NCBI RefSeq assembly: GCF_017744115.1
Contig: NZ_JAGHQW010000020.1
Location: 35,139-99,138, forward strand
Direction of reading: 5' to 3'
DNA: 64,000 bases
Source: Salinisphaera sp. G21_0
GTDB taxonomy: Bacteria > Pseudomonadota > Gammaproteobacteria > Pseudomonadales > Endozoicomonadaceae
Made by a program: the position numbers and the translations under genes. Under the pieces are notes generated by a model. That model searched no databases. It saw only the letters and a program-made list of their open reading frames with translations, and was not told the DNA's origin. How positions within the stretch are numbered: position 1 is the first letter of the stretch; the number at the start of each line of letters is the position of its first letter. This document shows, piece after piece, positions 55,456 through 63,671 of the stretch.

Positions 55456-57395
55456 CATGAGTCTGTATCGGGCATGATCTGCCAGAAGGAAACAACCAAA
55501 CCGGTGAACTCCTGAAAACTGGAGACTTGAATGGTGCGGCTGCACGGGCTGAAGCAAAATTCCCAAATACTTTTTTCTGTTTGCAAACGGCTCCTTTCCA
55601 GCCAACTCCCGTTTGCCGTCAACCCGAACAGAATCAGGCTGTCCGAATCCGTTTTAGGAACCACAGCCAGCAGGTAGCCTTCTTGATTGAAACCTACGTT
55701 TGTGACGGAAAATTCGATGCGTTGCCTGACCCACTCACCGGCGGGTTCAGCGCAAAGTTCACCAACAGGTTTACGCTGATAGATATCCGTATGGCCCGCA
55801 GGATCGTTAAACACAATGGTTTCACCGTTGGGACTGATTTTTGTCACGGACTCAGCCGGGAATGTCTCTGCCTTGCCCCATATTCCGGACGCCGCCTTGC
55901 GCCAGATTGTTACGCTCAACCGCCCCATTTGTCTGATGAATTCACAGGGGTCCGCAGAAAAATGAATCGTACCACCGCCGTATTCGTCCTTCTCCTGAAC
56001 AGCGGGCAGCCATTGGTCGTCAGTATTTAATTCCCAGATATCCAAACTATATTCAGAGTTGAAGATCAGAAGCTGACCATCGGGGCTGAAATTGGGTTTA
56101 AGATAGTACCAATCAAATCGGTGCTTGCAGGTTTTAATAATTCTCTTTTTTTCACGCCACTGCCCTTCCGGATCAAGGGCCACAATGATGGCAAAGAAAT
56201 AATCTCGCTCAATAGCATCTTCATCATCATGATCATCGTCAAAATATATGACAAAATGGCGGTTGTCCGGGCTGAATAACACTTTCAGAGGAAACTCACA
56301 CAGGATCATTTCCTCCGCGTTGGATGTGAGTTTCAGGTCTTCAGCACGATCTTCAACCGTAATATTGCCCGTTTGTGACCAGGATTCATCGTCTGCCTGG
56401 CTCATTATCGTAAAGTATGCTTCATCATAAAGCACAAGATGTTTGCTGTCGGCACTGAACAGCAAATTACGATTATGAGGTGTATCAATGTTGCCTCTAT
56501 TGACCCACTGGCCATCAGCACCATGACCGAGAATAGCACCCGTGTACCACGAGTTAAAACAGACCACTGACCTGGCATCAGGTGACAGGTATATCTTACT
56601 CATATGCTTGTCATTATGTTTAGGAAAAACGTCACCCGTTGTCAGTTGCTGTTGCTCAACCCACTCACCATTCCTGCATTCATAAACAGACAGTAAATGC
56701 TCTTCGCCGCTCCAGTAAGGGTAGCGATAAAGTTCCGACCACGTACCGGTTACCGATTGCGGGACAAATAAAATATGGTCGGCATGCTGATGAGCAAACC
56801 AGGCAAAATTATCGTGTTTGATTTCAGCTTTCCTGACCCAGTGACCATGATCCAGAGCCAGAATATCAGTGTAATTATCCGCCTTCCTATTGATGAGGAT
56901 GGGAATATGATTACGCAGTAGTTTATGCGAATAGGGTTTAAAATTTATGCTGCCACTGGGTATAAGGTTCAGTGCAGTCCCATCAAGAATCTGCTGGCGC
57001 AAATGGTTGGCATAAAATGAGTAAAAAGCCGGGCCCAGTTGCGCAGGGAAGTGTCGAACAGAAAATATGGACAACGTCCTGAGGTGCTCAAGGAGTTGCT
57101 GACTGGACTGAATCATTGCCTGACACGAAGACTGCCTTTGCCTGGTCAGGGAGAGGAAGTAATGGACCTCTGTCAGGCCGCATGACCACAGACGATCGCC
57201 CGTTGTCGGCGATGCTTGCCCAAAATTATTGATATCGCTGATTGATAAATAGCTGGCGATTTTGGCGAACACTACCTGGGGGACGTGAACCCACCGGTGA
57301 TCAAAGCGAGCCATATCACGGACTACTTCAGGCTTGATTTCATTGCCCGCTGTATCGACATCGGTACTGGTCTTTAACCCTGCTGTCGGTTGCAT
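55452..57395 (-). CDS. F-box protein with beta-propeller repeats, probable effector
   Basis: The 647-aa product has an F-box near its N-terminus (~38-75: VPQVVFAKIASYLSISDINNFGQASPTTGDRLW), matching the eukaryotic LPxEVLxKIFSYLSxxDLxxxxxVSxxxxxxLW pattern that binds SKP1 in SCF ubiquitin ligases. The rest consists of about eight ~45-60-residue units with the WD40-like pattern SPDGxxLIFxSxxxxxIWEL and GQW/GEW ends (for example PNFSPDGQLLIFNSEYSLDIWEL and ISPNGETIVFNDPAGHTDIYQR), consistent with a beta-propeller. F-box plus propeller is the architecture of the host FBXW substrate receptors. No Sec signal. Bacterial F-box proteins such as Legionella AnkB are secreted effectors; the host target here is unknown. 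Confidence 0.75.
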   Translation of the reverse strand: MQPTAGLKTSTDVDTAGNEIKPEVVRDMARFDHRWVHVPQVVFAKIASYLSISDINNFGQASPTTGDRLWSCGLTEVHYFLSLTRQRQSSCQAMIQSSQQLLEHLRTLSIFSVRHFPAQLGPAFYSFYANHLRQQILDGTALNLIPSGSINFKPYSHKLLRNHIPILINRKADNYTDILALDHGHWVRKAEIKHDNFAWFAHQHADHILFVPQSVTGTWSELYRYPYWSGEEHLLSVYECRNGEWVEQQQLTTGDVFPKHNDKHMSKIYLSPDARSVVCFNSWYTGAILGHGADGQWVNRGNIDTPHNRNLLFSADSKHLVLYDEAYFTIMSQADDESWSQTGNITVEDRAEDLKLTSNAEEMILCEFPLKVLFSPDNRHFVIYFDDDHDDEDAIERDYFFAIIVALDPEGQWREKKRIIKTCKHRFDWYYLKPNFSPDGQLLIFNSEYSLDIWELNTDDQWLPAVQEKDEYGGGTIHFSADPCEFIRQMGRLSVTIWRKAASGIWGKAETFPAESVTKISPNGETIVFNDPAGHTDIYQRKPVGELCAEPAGEWVRQRIEFSVTNVGFNQEGYLLAVVPKTDSDSLILFGLTANGSWLERSRLQTEKSIWEFCFSPCSRTIQVSSFQEFTGLVVSFWQIMPDTDSW

Positions 57396-57533
57396 AATCT
57401 TAACCCCCCAAGGTGACTCAGGCTGTTCAGGAAAAATAGCAACAATCGCAACATCCCGGGATTAAATATCGACAGAGCCACTAAGGAGAAGCTGCATTTG
57501 TGGGTATCAACTTCTGCCCGGAATCTTGAGTGA

Positions 57534-57827
57534 TTAATGATCAGCGCTATGCTGGTCATCGTTGCTGCTGTCTTCCGGCACTTCTTGTTCTGCTTTAAAT
57601 GCTTCCATCTCTTTTTCCAGCGCTTCAAGGCGCTCACGGGTGTGCTTCAGAACAGCAATCTGGGTATCAAACTCATCACGGGTGACCAGCTCCAGTTTTG
57701 ACAGGGCACTGCCCACCAGTGCCTTGATATTTTTTTCGATATCTTCCCGGGTCTGGCTTTTGTCACCGTTAAAGAGTTCACCGGCTTTGGCGGCGATAGT
57801 ATTAATTAAGGCGGCTTTATCGATCAT
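57534..57827 (-). CDS. ubiK: Ubiquinone biosynthesis accessory factor UbiK (YqiC)
   Basis: A 97-aa protein of the UbiK/BMFP family, which helps assemble the Ubi lipid-metabolism complex for ubiquinone synthesis in proteobacteria. It has the family pattern: N-terminal DKAALINTIAAKAGELF helix, KNIKALVGSALSKLELVTRDEFDTQIAVLKHTRERLEALEKEMEAF coiled coil, then an acidic disordered tail (PEDSSNDDQHSADH). It lies 138 bases upstream of the F-box gene in its reading direction. In Pseudomonas a gene of this kind accompanies comM, glnK and amtB; here the same neighbours are separated by inserted genes. Confidence 0.88.
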   Translation of the reverse strand: MIDKAALINTIAAKAGELFNGDKSQTREDIEKNIKALVGSALSKLELVTRDEFDTQIAVLKHTRERLEALEKEMEAFKAEQEVPEDSSNDDQHSADH

Positions 57828-57899
57828 GGTTATCGCTTGGCTGATGGTCAGAAAAGAGAAGGATACCGCAATAGTAGCAAGGTAACGATCCGGAACTTA

Positions 57900-58943
57900 T
57901 TATTGCTCAAATAAAGCAGTAATCTTCCCGGGTTTGATCACAATAAAGTCATTATCGGCAACGCCATACTGCTGTTTGGCGAGCTGCAAATCTTCCGGTG
58001 GTTGCAACATTGGCTCATTGGTCAGCATAAAGCTGCCCCAGTGCATCGCCAGCGACAGGCGTGAGCCAACATCGTTGTGGATATGCACGGCTTCTTCCGG
58101 ATTGACATGGATCTCTTTCATAAACCAGCGTGGCTCGTAGGCACCAATCGGCACCATGGCCATATCCATGTAGCCGAAGTGCTCCCCAATGGCTTTAAAA
58201 TCTGAACTGTAGCCAGTATCCCCGGCAAAATAAAAGCGTTTACCCGGTTCAGCTGCTTCCGCCGCCGCTTCAAATACCCAGCCACACCAGAGCGTTCGAT
58301 CCGGAAATATTGAACGGCCACTGAAGTGCTGACAAGGCACTGCCGTGTATGTCCAGCCGCGATGGGTATGGGATTCCCACCAGTCCAGTTCGACCCAGTT
58401 AGCTATACCATGTTTGCTGAACCATTGGCCTAAACCCAGAGGCAGCATAAACAGGGGGGGATTGTCTTTTTGCTTTTTCTGAATGGCCAATACTGAGTTT
58501 CGATCGAGATGGTCGTAGTGGTCGTGAGAAATTACCACCACATCCACATGGGGCAGGGCAGCAATATCGATCGCCGGTGGCGAGTAACGCCTGGGGCCAG
58601 CCCACTGTACAGGAGACGCTCGTTCAGAAAAGTGTGGGTCGGTAATGATATTCATACTCTGGTGGCGAATTAAAAAGGTCGCATGACCAATCCAGCTGGT
58701 CAGGGATTTATCGGAATTCTCAAAGACCGAATAATCATCCTCAACCACCGGAATAGAAACCTTCTCTGGCAGGGCCTCAGTGATTTTCCATTTCAAGATG
58801 TTCCATAACGAGCGATGATGCATTTGCATAGCATCGTTATTGCGAAAGCCGCCATTCGGCAGATGATGTTTTTTTGAGCGATTCACCGCAGCTACCCATG
58901 TTATTTTGTTAATCAATTTAGCGCGGAGCAACACCCCGGACAA
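57900..58943 (-). CDS. NAPE-PLD-like MBL-fold hydrolase
   Basis: A 347-aa metallo-beta-lactamase-fold enzyme of the NAPE-PLD/UlaG type. SWIGHATFLIRHQ, ITDPHFSERASPVQWAGPRRYSPP, the metal motif HDHYDHL, FAGDTGYSSDF and MHWGSF are family hallmarks. Relatives hydrolyse N-acyl phosphatidylethanolamines or other phosphodiesters; the substrate here is unknown. It starts with TTG at 58943, overlapping the preceding NTF2-like gene by 26 bases, and is thus probably coupled to it. This start is kept because KHHLPNGGFRN (near residue 25) belongs to the family core. Confidence 0.85.
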   Translation of the reverse strand: MSGVLLRAKLINKITWVAAVNRSKKHHLPNGGFRNNDAMQMHHRSLWNILKWKITEALPEKVSIPVVEDDYSVFENSDKSLTSWIGHATFLIRHQSMNIITDPHFSERASPVQWAGPRRYSPPAIDIAALPHVDVVVISHDHYDHLDRNSVLAIQKKQKDNPPLFMLPLGLGQWFSKHGIANWVELDWWESHTHRGWTYTAVPCQHFSGRSIFPDRTLWCGWVFEAAAEAAEPGKRFYFAGDTGYSSDFKAIGEHFGYMDMAMVPIGAYEPRWFMKEIHVNPEEAVHIHNDVGSRLSLAMHWGSFMLTNEPMLQPPEDLQLAKQQYGVADNDFIVIKPGKITALFEQ

Positions 58944-59373
58944 ATTTAGGTATCACCGCACGGCCATAACTTTGTTTGCTGACAATGTTTAAATCGTCAT
59001 CAAACACAAAATAGTCCATGCCTTCCCAATGAAACGATTGGCCAAACCGAAGTTTGATCAATGTGGCAATCAATTTTTTGGTAAACGACATGCCTTCTAC
59101 TGGAAGCATATCGTGCTGGCAATACCAGGCAAAACTGGCGGTTTTCTTTTGCTCATCAATCAGCATGCTTTTTTCAATAAAAGTCAGTTTGCCGTACACG
59201 CCGCTGAAGGCAAAGTGAATGGCTTTACGCACCTGCTGTTTGCCACGGGCAGTATGGCCATTCATCTCCCGAAATTCACACTCATCGGCAAAATAGTTCA
59301 TGACCTCATCCAGACGCTGATTGGAAAACGCATCATTAAAGGTGTGCAGTACATTGCGTATATCATTTGCCAT
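58918..59373 (-). CDS. NTF2-like (SnoaL) family protein
   Basis: A 151-aa cone-shaped alpha+beta-fold protein with the NTF2-like layout: ANDIRNVLHTFNDAFSNQRLDEVMNYFADECEFREM (first helix and strand), GKQQVRKAIHFAF, FHWEGMDYFVFDDDLNIV. Function unknown; relatives are small-molecule isomerases or binding proteins. The longer frame to 59496 lacks a ribosome site; the ATG at 59373 (after GGGAAAAA) gives the natural start. It overlaps the MBL gene by 26 bases, so the pair is a two-gene operon on the minus strand. Confidence 0.75.
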   Translation of the reverse strand: MANDIRNVLHTFNDAFSNQRLDEVMNYFADECEFREMNGHTARGKQQVRKAIHFAFSGVYGKLTFIEKSMLIDEQKKTASFAWYCQHDMLPVEGMSFTKKLIATLIKLRFGQSFHWEGMDYFVFDDDLNIVSKQSYGRAVIPKFVRGVAPR

Positions 59374-59496
59374 CGGTATTTTTCCCAGCCTTATTATTTG
59401 CCAGTAGGATTTATCATATGCCGCCGGTTTGGTAAAGGCACTTTGCCGTCCGGCGCTGATTGGGCGTATCCCCGGGTAAGATACGCTCAGACTCAT

Positions 59497-59700
59497 CTAC
59501 TCAACTCGAAAAAATAACCAAAAAACCGGGGGTGAATACTGTGAAAAATGTGATTATCACTGACGATAGTAGTGATTTTTCTTATATGTGAGCAATCAAT
59601 ACAGATACTAAACGACAAGTGACAAACACTACTGATAAAATGGCCAAGCCTTTTCAGTGGACTGGCCAGGTCTGACTATTACAAGACTCTGTTTGTATAA
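59497..59700. other. Upstream region of glnK and the NTF2-like gene
   Basis: No gene found. The shared divergent region runs on to 60087; its recognised parts are listed separately. Confidence 0.4.
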
Positions 59701-59707
59701 ACTCTTC

Positions 59708-59758
59708 TGCACCAAGTCTGGCTGGCAGGATTTATTGGTCTGTGCGCTGTTCTGGTGC
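59708..59758 (+). promoter_or_regulatory. Possible NtrC-binding half sites
   Basis: TGCACCA at 59708-59714 and TGGTGC at 59753-59758 are each half of the NtrC consensus TGCACCA-N3-TGGTGCA, 38 bases apart. They lie 118-168 bases upstream of the sigma-54 promoter, a normal enhancer position. The spacing between them is unusual, so two separate weak sites are more likely than one. Confidence 0.35.
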
Positions 59759-59875
59759 GTAATTTTTGGGTAATAGTAAGTTTTTAGTGCGTCAAATGCG
59801 TGCGTACCCTGTTTCGGTACTTGTTTGAGTCCATGAAACCTTCAATCATGCCCATTTATGGTGATAGCTGAAAAC

Positions 59876-59891
59876 TGGCACAGAGCCTGCT
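59876..59891 (+). promoter_or_regulatory. Sigma-54 promoter of glnK
   Basis: TGGCAC at 59876-59881, five bases, then CTGCT at 59887-59891, with GG and GC separated by the required 10 bases. The consensus is TGGCAC-N5-TTGCA/T, so one base differs. It lies ~195 bases before glnK, giving a long leader. Activation by NtrC under nitrogen limitation is the known mode for glnK-amtB. Confidence 0.65.
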
Positions 59892-60084
59892 TGGACAGGA
59901 GTAACCATTCAACCAGTGCCGGGCAGGATGCCTGAAATCAAGACTGGCAGGGTTGGTTTTTCCTTTTACAGGCCCGGGAAATAAAACAGACGGTTGTAAC
60001 ACAAAGGGAAAAGCGTAGACTTTGGAAGCTGTCGCATCCAGGTCACCCCTCCCGGATGAATATTAAGTAGAGCCAGGAGAATAA

Positions 60085-60426
<342 letters not shown>

Positions 60427-60566
60427 GTGCCAGTCAAAGGCATGACTCATCAGCAGCCACTGATGACATCGCCGAGCAGTATCAGTGATATACAGCCTTG
60501 AGCTAAATACAGCCCTGAGCTGTAAAGAAAGATAAAAAAGATGTGAATTTTACTGGGAGGGGTCCC

Positions 60567-61817
60567 GTGGAAGATATAACTCAGCTGTCGTATGCGCTCG
60601 ACACTTTTTATTTCCTGATGTGTGGTGCACTGGTCATGTGGATGGCCGCTGGCTTTGCCATGCTGGAAGCCGGTCTGGTGCGCTCCAAGAACACCGTTGA
60701 AATTCTGACCAAGAACATTGCCCTGTTTGCCATTGCCTGCACCATGTACCTGCTCTGTGGTTATCAGATCATGTATCCGGGGGCTAACGAAGGCGGCATC
60801 ATGCCTCTGTTCGGCACGCTGCTGGGCACTGAGAACAGCGTCGAGTCGGTGCTGGGTGGTGGTGAAGATGCACCTTACTACTCTCTGCGTTCTGACTTCT
60901 TCTTTCAGGTGGTCTTCGTAGCTACTGCCATGTCCATCGTTTCCGGGGCCGTTGCTGAGCGCATGAAACTGTGGGCCTTCCTGCTGTTTGCGGTCTTTAT
61001 GACGGGCTTCATCTATCCGGTACAGGGTTTCTGGAAATGGGGTGGTGGCTTCCTGAATGAAGCTGGCTTCCAGGATTTTGCCGGTTCCGGAGTGGTTCAC
61101 ATGGCGGGTGCTTCTGCTGCTTTGGCTGGTGTGCTGCTGCTGGGTGCCCGGAAAGGCAAGTATGCGTCCAACGGTGCTGTTAATGCCATGCCTGGTGCTA
61201 ACCTGCCACTGGCTACTCTGGGTACCTTTATCCTCTGGTTGGGCTGGTTCGGTTTCAACGGCGGCTCTCAGTTGAAGATTGCCGATGTGGAAAATGCTAA
61301 CGCTGTTGCCCAGATTTTTGTCAACACCAATGCAGGTGCCGCCGGTGGTGTTATTGCTGCACTGATCGTTGCCAGACTGTTGTTTGGTAAGGCTGATCTG
61401 ACTATGGCTCTGAACGGTGCCCTGGCTGGACTGGTTGCCATTACCGCAGAACCGCTGACGCCAACTGCCCTGGGTGCAACGCTGATCGGTGCTGTTGGTG
61501 GTGCCCTGGTTGTCTTCTCTATCCTGGCGCTGGACAAACTGCGTATTGATGATCCGGTGGGTGCCATCTCTGTTCACGGTGTAGTGGGTATCTGGGGTCT
61601 GCTGGCGGTACCTCTGACCAACAGCGACGCTACCCTGGGTGCTCAGCTGTTGGGTATTGGCAGTATCTTCGCCTGGGTGTTTGGTGCTTCCCTGGTAGTC
61701 TGGGGTGTGATCAAGGTGATCATGGGGCTGCGTATCTCCGAAGAAGAAGAGTACGAAGGCGCTGACCTTACTGAGTGTGGTATGGAAGCGTATCCGGAGT
61801 TCACCAGCAAGTCTTGA
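60567..61817 (+). CDS. amtB: Ammonium transporter AmtB
   Basis: An inner-membrane ammonium channel with eleven helices, 416 aa. Typical parts: ALVMWMAAGFAMLEAGLVRSKNTV at the N-terminus, RSDFFFQVVFVATAMSIVSGAVAERM, the twin-His region (FAGSGVVHMAGASAALAG and ISVHGVVGIWGLLAV) and SLVVWGVIKVIMGLRISEEEE-YEGADLTECGMEAYPEF at the cytosolic end, which binds GlnK. GTG at 60567 is taken as start because GGGAGG lies 7 bases before it; a GTG at 60543 in frame adds eight residues that do not belong to the family. Its terminator stem lies directly against the Tn7-like end. Confidence 0.96.
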   Translation: MEDITQLSYALDTFYFLMCGALVMWMAAGFAMLEAGLVRSKNTVEILTKNIALFAIACTMYLLCGYQIMYPGANEGGIMPLFGTLLGTENSVESVLGGGEDAPYYSLRSDFFFQVVFVATAMSIVSGAVAERMKLWAFLLFAVFMTGFIYPVQGFWKWGGGFLNEAGFQDFAGSGVVHMAGASAALAGVLLLGARKGKYASNGAVNAMPGANLPLATLGTFILWLGWFGFNGGSQLKIADVENANAVAQIFVNTNAGAAGGVIAALIVARLLFGKADLTMALNGALAGLVAITAEPLTPTALGATLIGAVGGALVVFSILALDKLRIDDPVGAISVHGVVGIWGLLAVPLTNSDATLGAQLLGIGSIFAWVFGASLVVWGVIKVIMGLRISEEEEYEGADLTECGMEAYPEFTSKS

Positions 61818-61832
61818 GAAATGTAAGAACTG

Positions 61833-61857
61833 ACATCAAACAACTACGTTGATGTCT
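61833..61857 (+). terminator. amtB terminator stem, T tract missing
   Basis: Perfect 8-bp stem GACATCAA (61833-61840) with TTGATGTC (61850-61857), 15 bases after amtB. The bases that follow are TGTCGGTTG instead of a T run. This fits the interpretation that a Tn7-like transposon end (TGT...) inserted directly behind the stem. Confidence 0.5.
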
Positions 61858-61996
61858 GTCGGTTGATGAATAAGTTGTAAATCAACCGCATATAGTGAAA
61901 ATAAAAACAGCATAAAGTGAAAAGCTTTTTTCATCATAACTTGTAAACCAACGACTCTGGTCTAACCTGATATCAGGTTACCAGAGTCGTTCAGTT
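61858..61996 (+). mobile_element. Right end of a Tn7-like transposon
   Basis: Begins with TGT, the universal start of Tn7-like ends. It contains two similar ~19-base sites (61871-61889, ATAAGTTGTAAATCAACCG; 61937-61955, ATAACTTGTAAACCAACGA), probably TnsB-binding sites. tnsA starts at 61997, as expected for the right end. A 38-base near-perfect palindrome (61953-61990, arms CGACTCTGGT...ACCAGAGTCG with an extra CT in the left arm) lies just before tnsA and may be an operator. No 5-base target duplication could be shown because the other end lies beyond the window. Confidence 0.65.
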
Positions 61997-62628
61997 ATGA
62001 AACCACGCAAGCTTGGAAAGTCTACCAAAAAACACATCTATGGCTTCAATAGTATAAAGTCGGGAAAGCACTTCAGAGTTGAGTCGGGCAACGAGTTTGG
62101 TGCTTGTTACCATCTCGAATATCTAAGTTCCGTCGCTGCCTTTGAAGCCCAACCCCTTGGATATCAATATCAGGAATATCGCCGCAAAGGCAAGTACACG
62201 CCTGATTTCAAACTTACAGATCAGCATAATAAAGACAGCTACCTTGAAGTAAAACCTGCAGACAGGGCTTCCACATATAAGTTTCAAGATACTTTTGAGT
62301 GTAAGCAAAAAGCGGCTGAAGCAATGGGTGTACCGCTGACTTTGCTGAAAGATTCAGATATTAAGCGTGAGCCACTTCTGCGGAATTTAAGGCTTTGCAC
62401 AAATACAGAACTGACTCTGAATTGACTATCAAGCACTGCGAGATATTAGAAATTTTTAACCGCTATCAGCAGCTATCTATCTTTGATGTCAGTAAAGTCT
62501 TATCTATAGACAATAAGGTTTGCTACCCGATTATTTATGACCTTTTAGCCAGAGGAGCACTAACTCCAGTTTGCAGCCTTGATGACACACCTTTAACCAG
62601 CAACTCGTTAATTCAGAAAACACTATGA
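61997..62628 (+). pseudogene. tnsA: tnsA, Tn7-type endonuclease subunit, frameshifted
   Basis: TnsA cuts the 5' ends of the transposon. The 61997-62425 frame holds the endonuclease domain with E41 (HLEYLSS), D70 (YTPDF) and E84/K86 (LEVKPA), all catalytic residues in place. It then runs out of frame at RNLRL-CTNTELTLN. The second frame (62395-62628) continues naturally with HKYRTDSELTIKHCEILEIFNRYQQLSIFDVSK, the winged-helix domain. Inserting one T at about 62394-62397 (CTTTG to CTTTTG) would restore RNLRLLHKYRT. So one base is missing, or there is a +1/-1 programmed shift. Its stop overlaps tnsB's ATG as ATGA. The frameshift inactivates it unless recoded. Confidence 0.75.
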
Positions 62629-63671
62629 ACCGCTTTATTGAAGGTGCAAAAGTTCGGATTGAGTCCTTGGAAGGAAAGACTCATGAGTACATTCTTGCTT
62701 CCCGGGAAGGTGAAACTTTTCAGCTGGATAGTTTGCTTGTTGAGAGCCGAACCATAGAATTAACCTTGCAGGAATTGCAAAGCGTCTTGTCCAAAGGCAG
62801 GCTTACTTTCATCCACTCATCGGAAGATGAAGACAAAAAGTTAGCAGCAGATTTAATGTCCTTCCCTGAAGAAGTAAGGGCTGAATCACTTCGGCGATAT
62901 AAATATGTTACAGGTCTTATAAATCGGGGCGTTCAATATTGGAGTCCGAATTACATTGAAAACCTGATACCCGATATCGCAGTTGAGCTTCAGGACCCAA
63001 AGCCCCCAAGCTGGTTAACAATATGGCGTTGGCACAAACAGTACGTTCAGGCAAACTATTCAATCTTAGGCTTGTATCCTGCTAACCGTAAAAAAGGAAA
63101 TAGAAAAAGTCGCCTGAAAAAAGAAGTCGATGAATGTATACAAAAAGCCATTACCTATTATCAGAATGAGCTCCGTCCTGATGCAAAGGACGCATATGAT
63201 CGTTTGGAAGAGTACATCGTTGAAGCTAATAGTATTCGTCACGAAGATGATAAGCTGGTCATACCCAGCTACAGAAGTTTTCTTGGACGTCTGGAAAAAG
63301 TTGCACCGTATGAAATAGCCAAAAGCAGACGCGGAAAGCGAAAAGCTGATATCGAATACAATAGTGTGAAAGATGGTGTCGTGACAGAAAGAGTCATGGA
63401 AAGAGTCTGCGTTGACCACACCAAACTTGATTTGTTCGTAATCGACTCCGAAACTCTAATCCCTCTTGGCCGTCCATGGCTTACTCTTGCAGTCGATGAA
63501 TATTCAAGATCTATTGTCGGTGCATATATTTCATTTCGTGACCCTGATTTTATTGTTCTGATCAAATTGATAAGGAATATTCTTGAAGATAAACAGTATA
63601 TAAAGGAAAAATACCCATTCATCGAGAATGATTGGGCTTGTTATGGGTGTCCAGAGGTATTTGTTTTGTAA
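62625..63671 (+). pseudogene. tnsB: tnsB, Tn7-type DDE transposase, truncated by IS66
   Basis: TnsB binds the ends and joins 3' ends to target DNA. The 348-residue frame has an N-terminal domain, then the HTH/DNA-binding region (SLRRYKYVTGLINRGVQYWSPNYIENLIPDIAVELQDPKPPSWLTIWRW), and the start of the RNase-H catalytic core with its first Asp (VCVDHTKLDLF). The full protein is ~700 aa. The frame breaks at YGCPEVFVL, exactly before the expected VDNGxEF containing the second catalytic Asp. The stop codon is provided by the IS66 terminal repeat. It overlaps tnsA by 4 bases. The transposon is therefore defective here. Confidence 0.85.

Noticed and set aside
60450..61577. 375-codon minus-strand open frame under amtB
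   Set aside because: Shadow of the intact amtB; low-complexity Gln/His/Ser content and no start signal.
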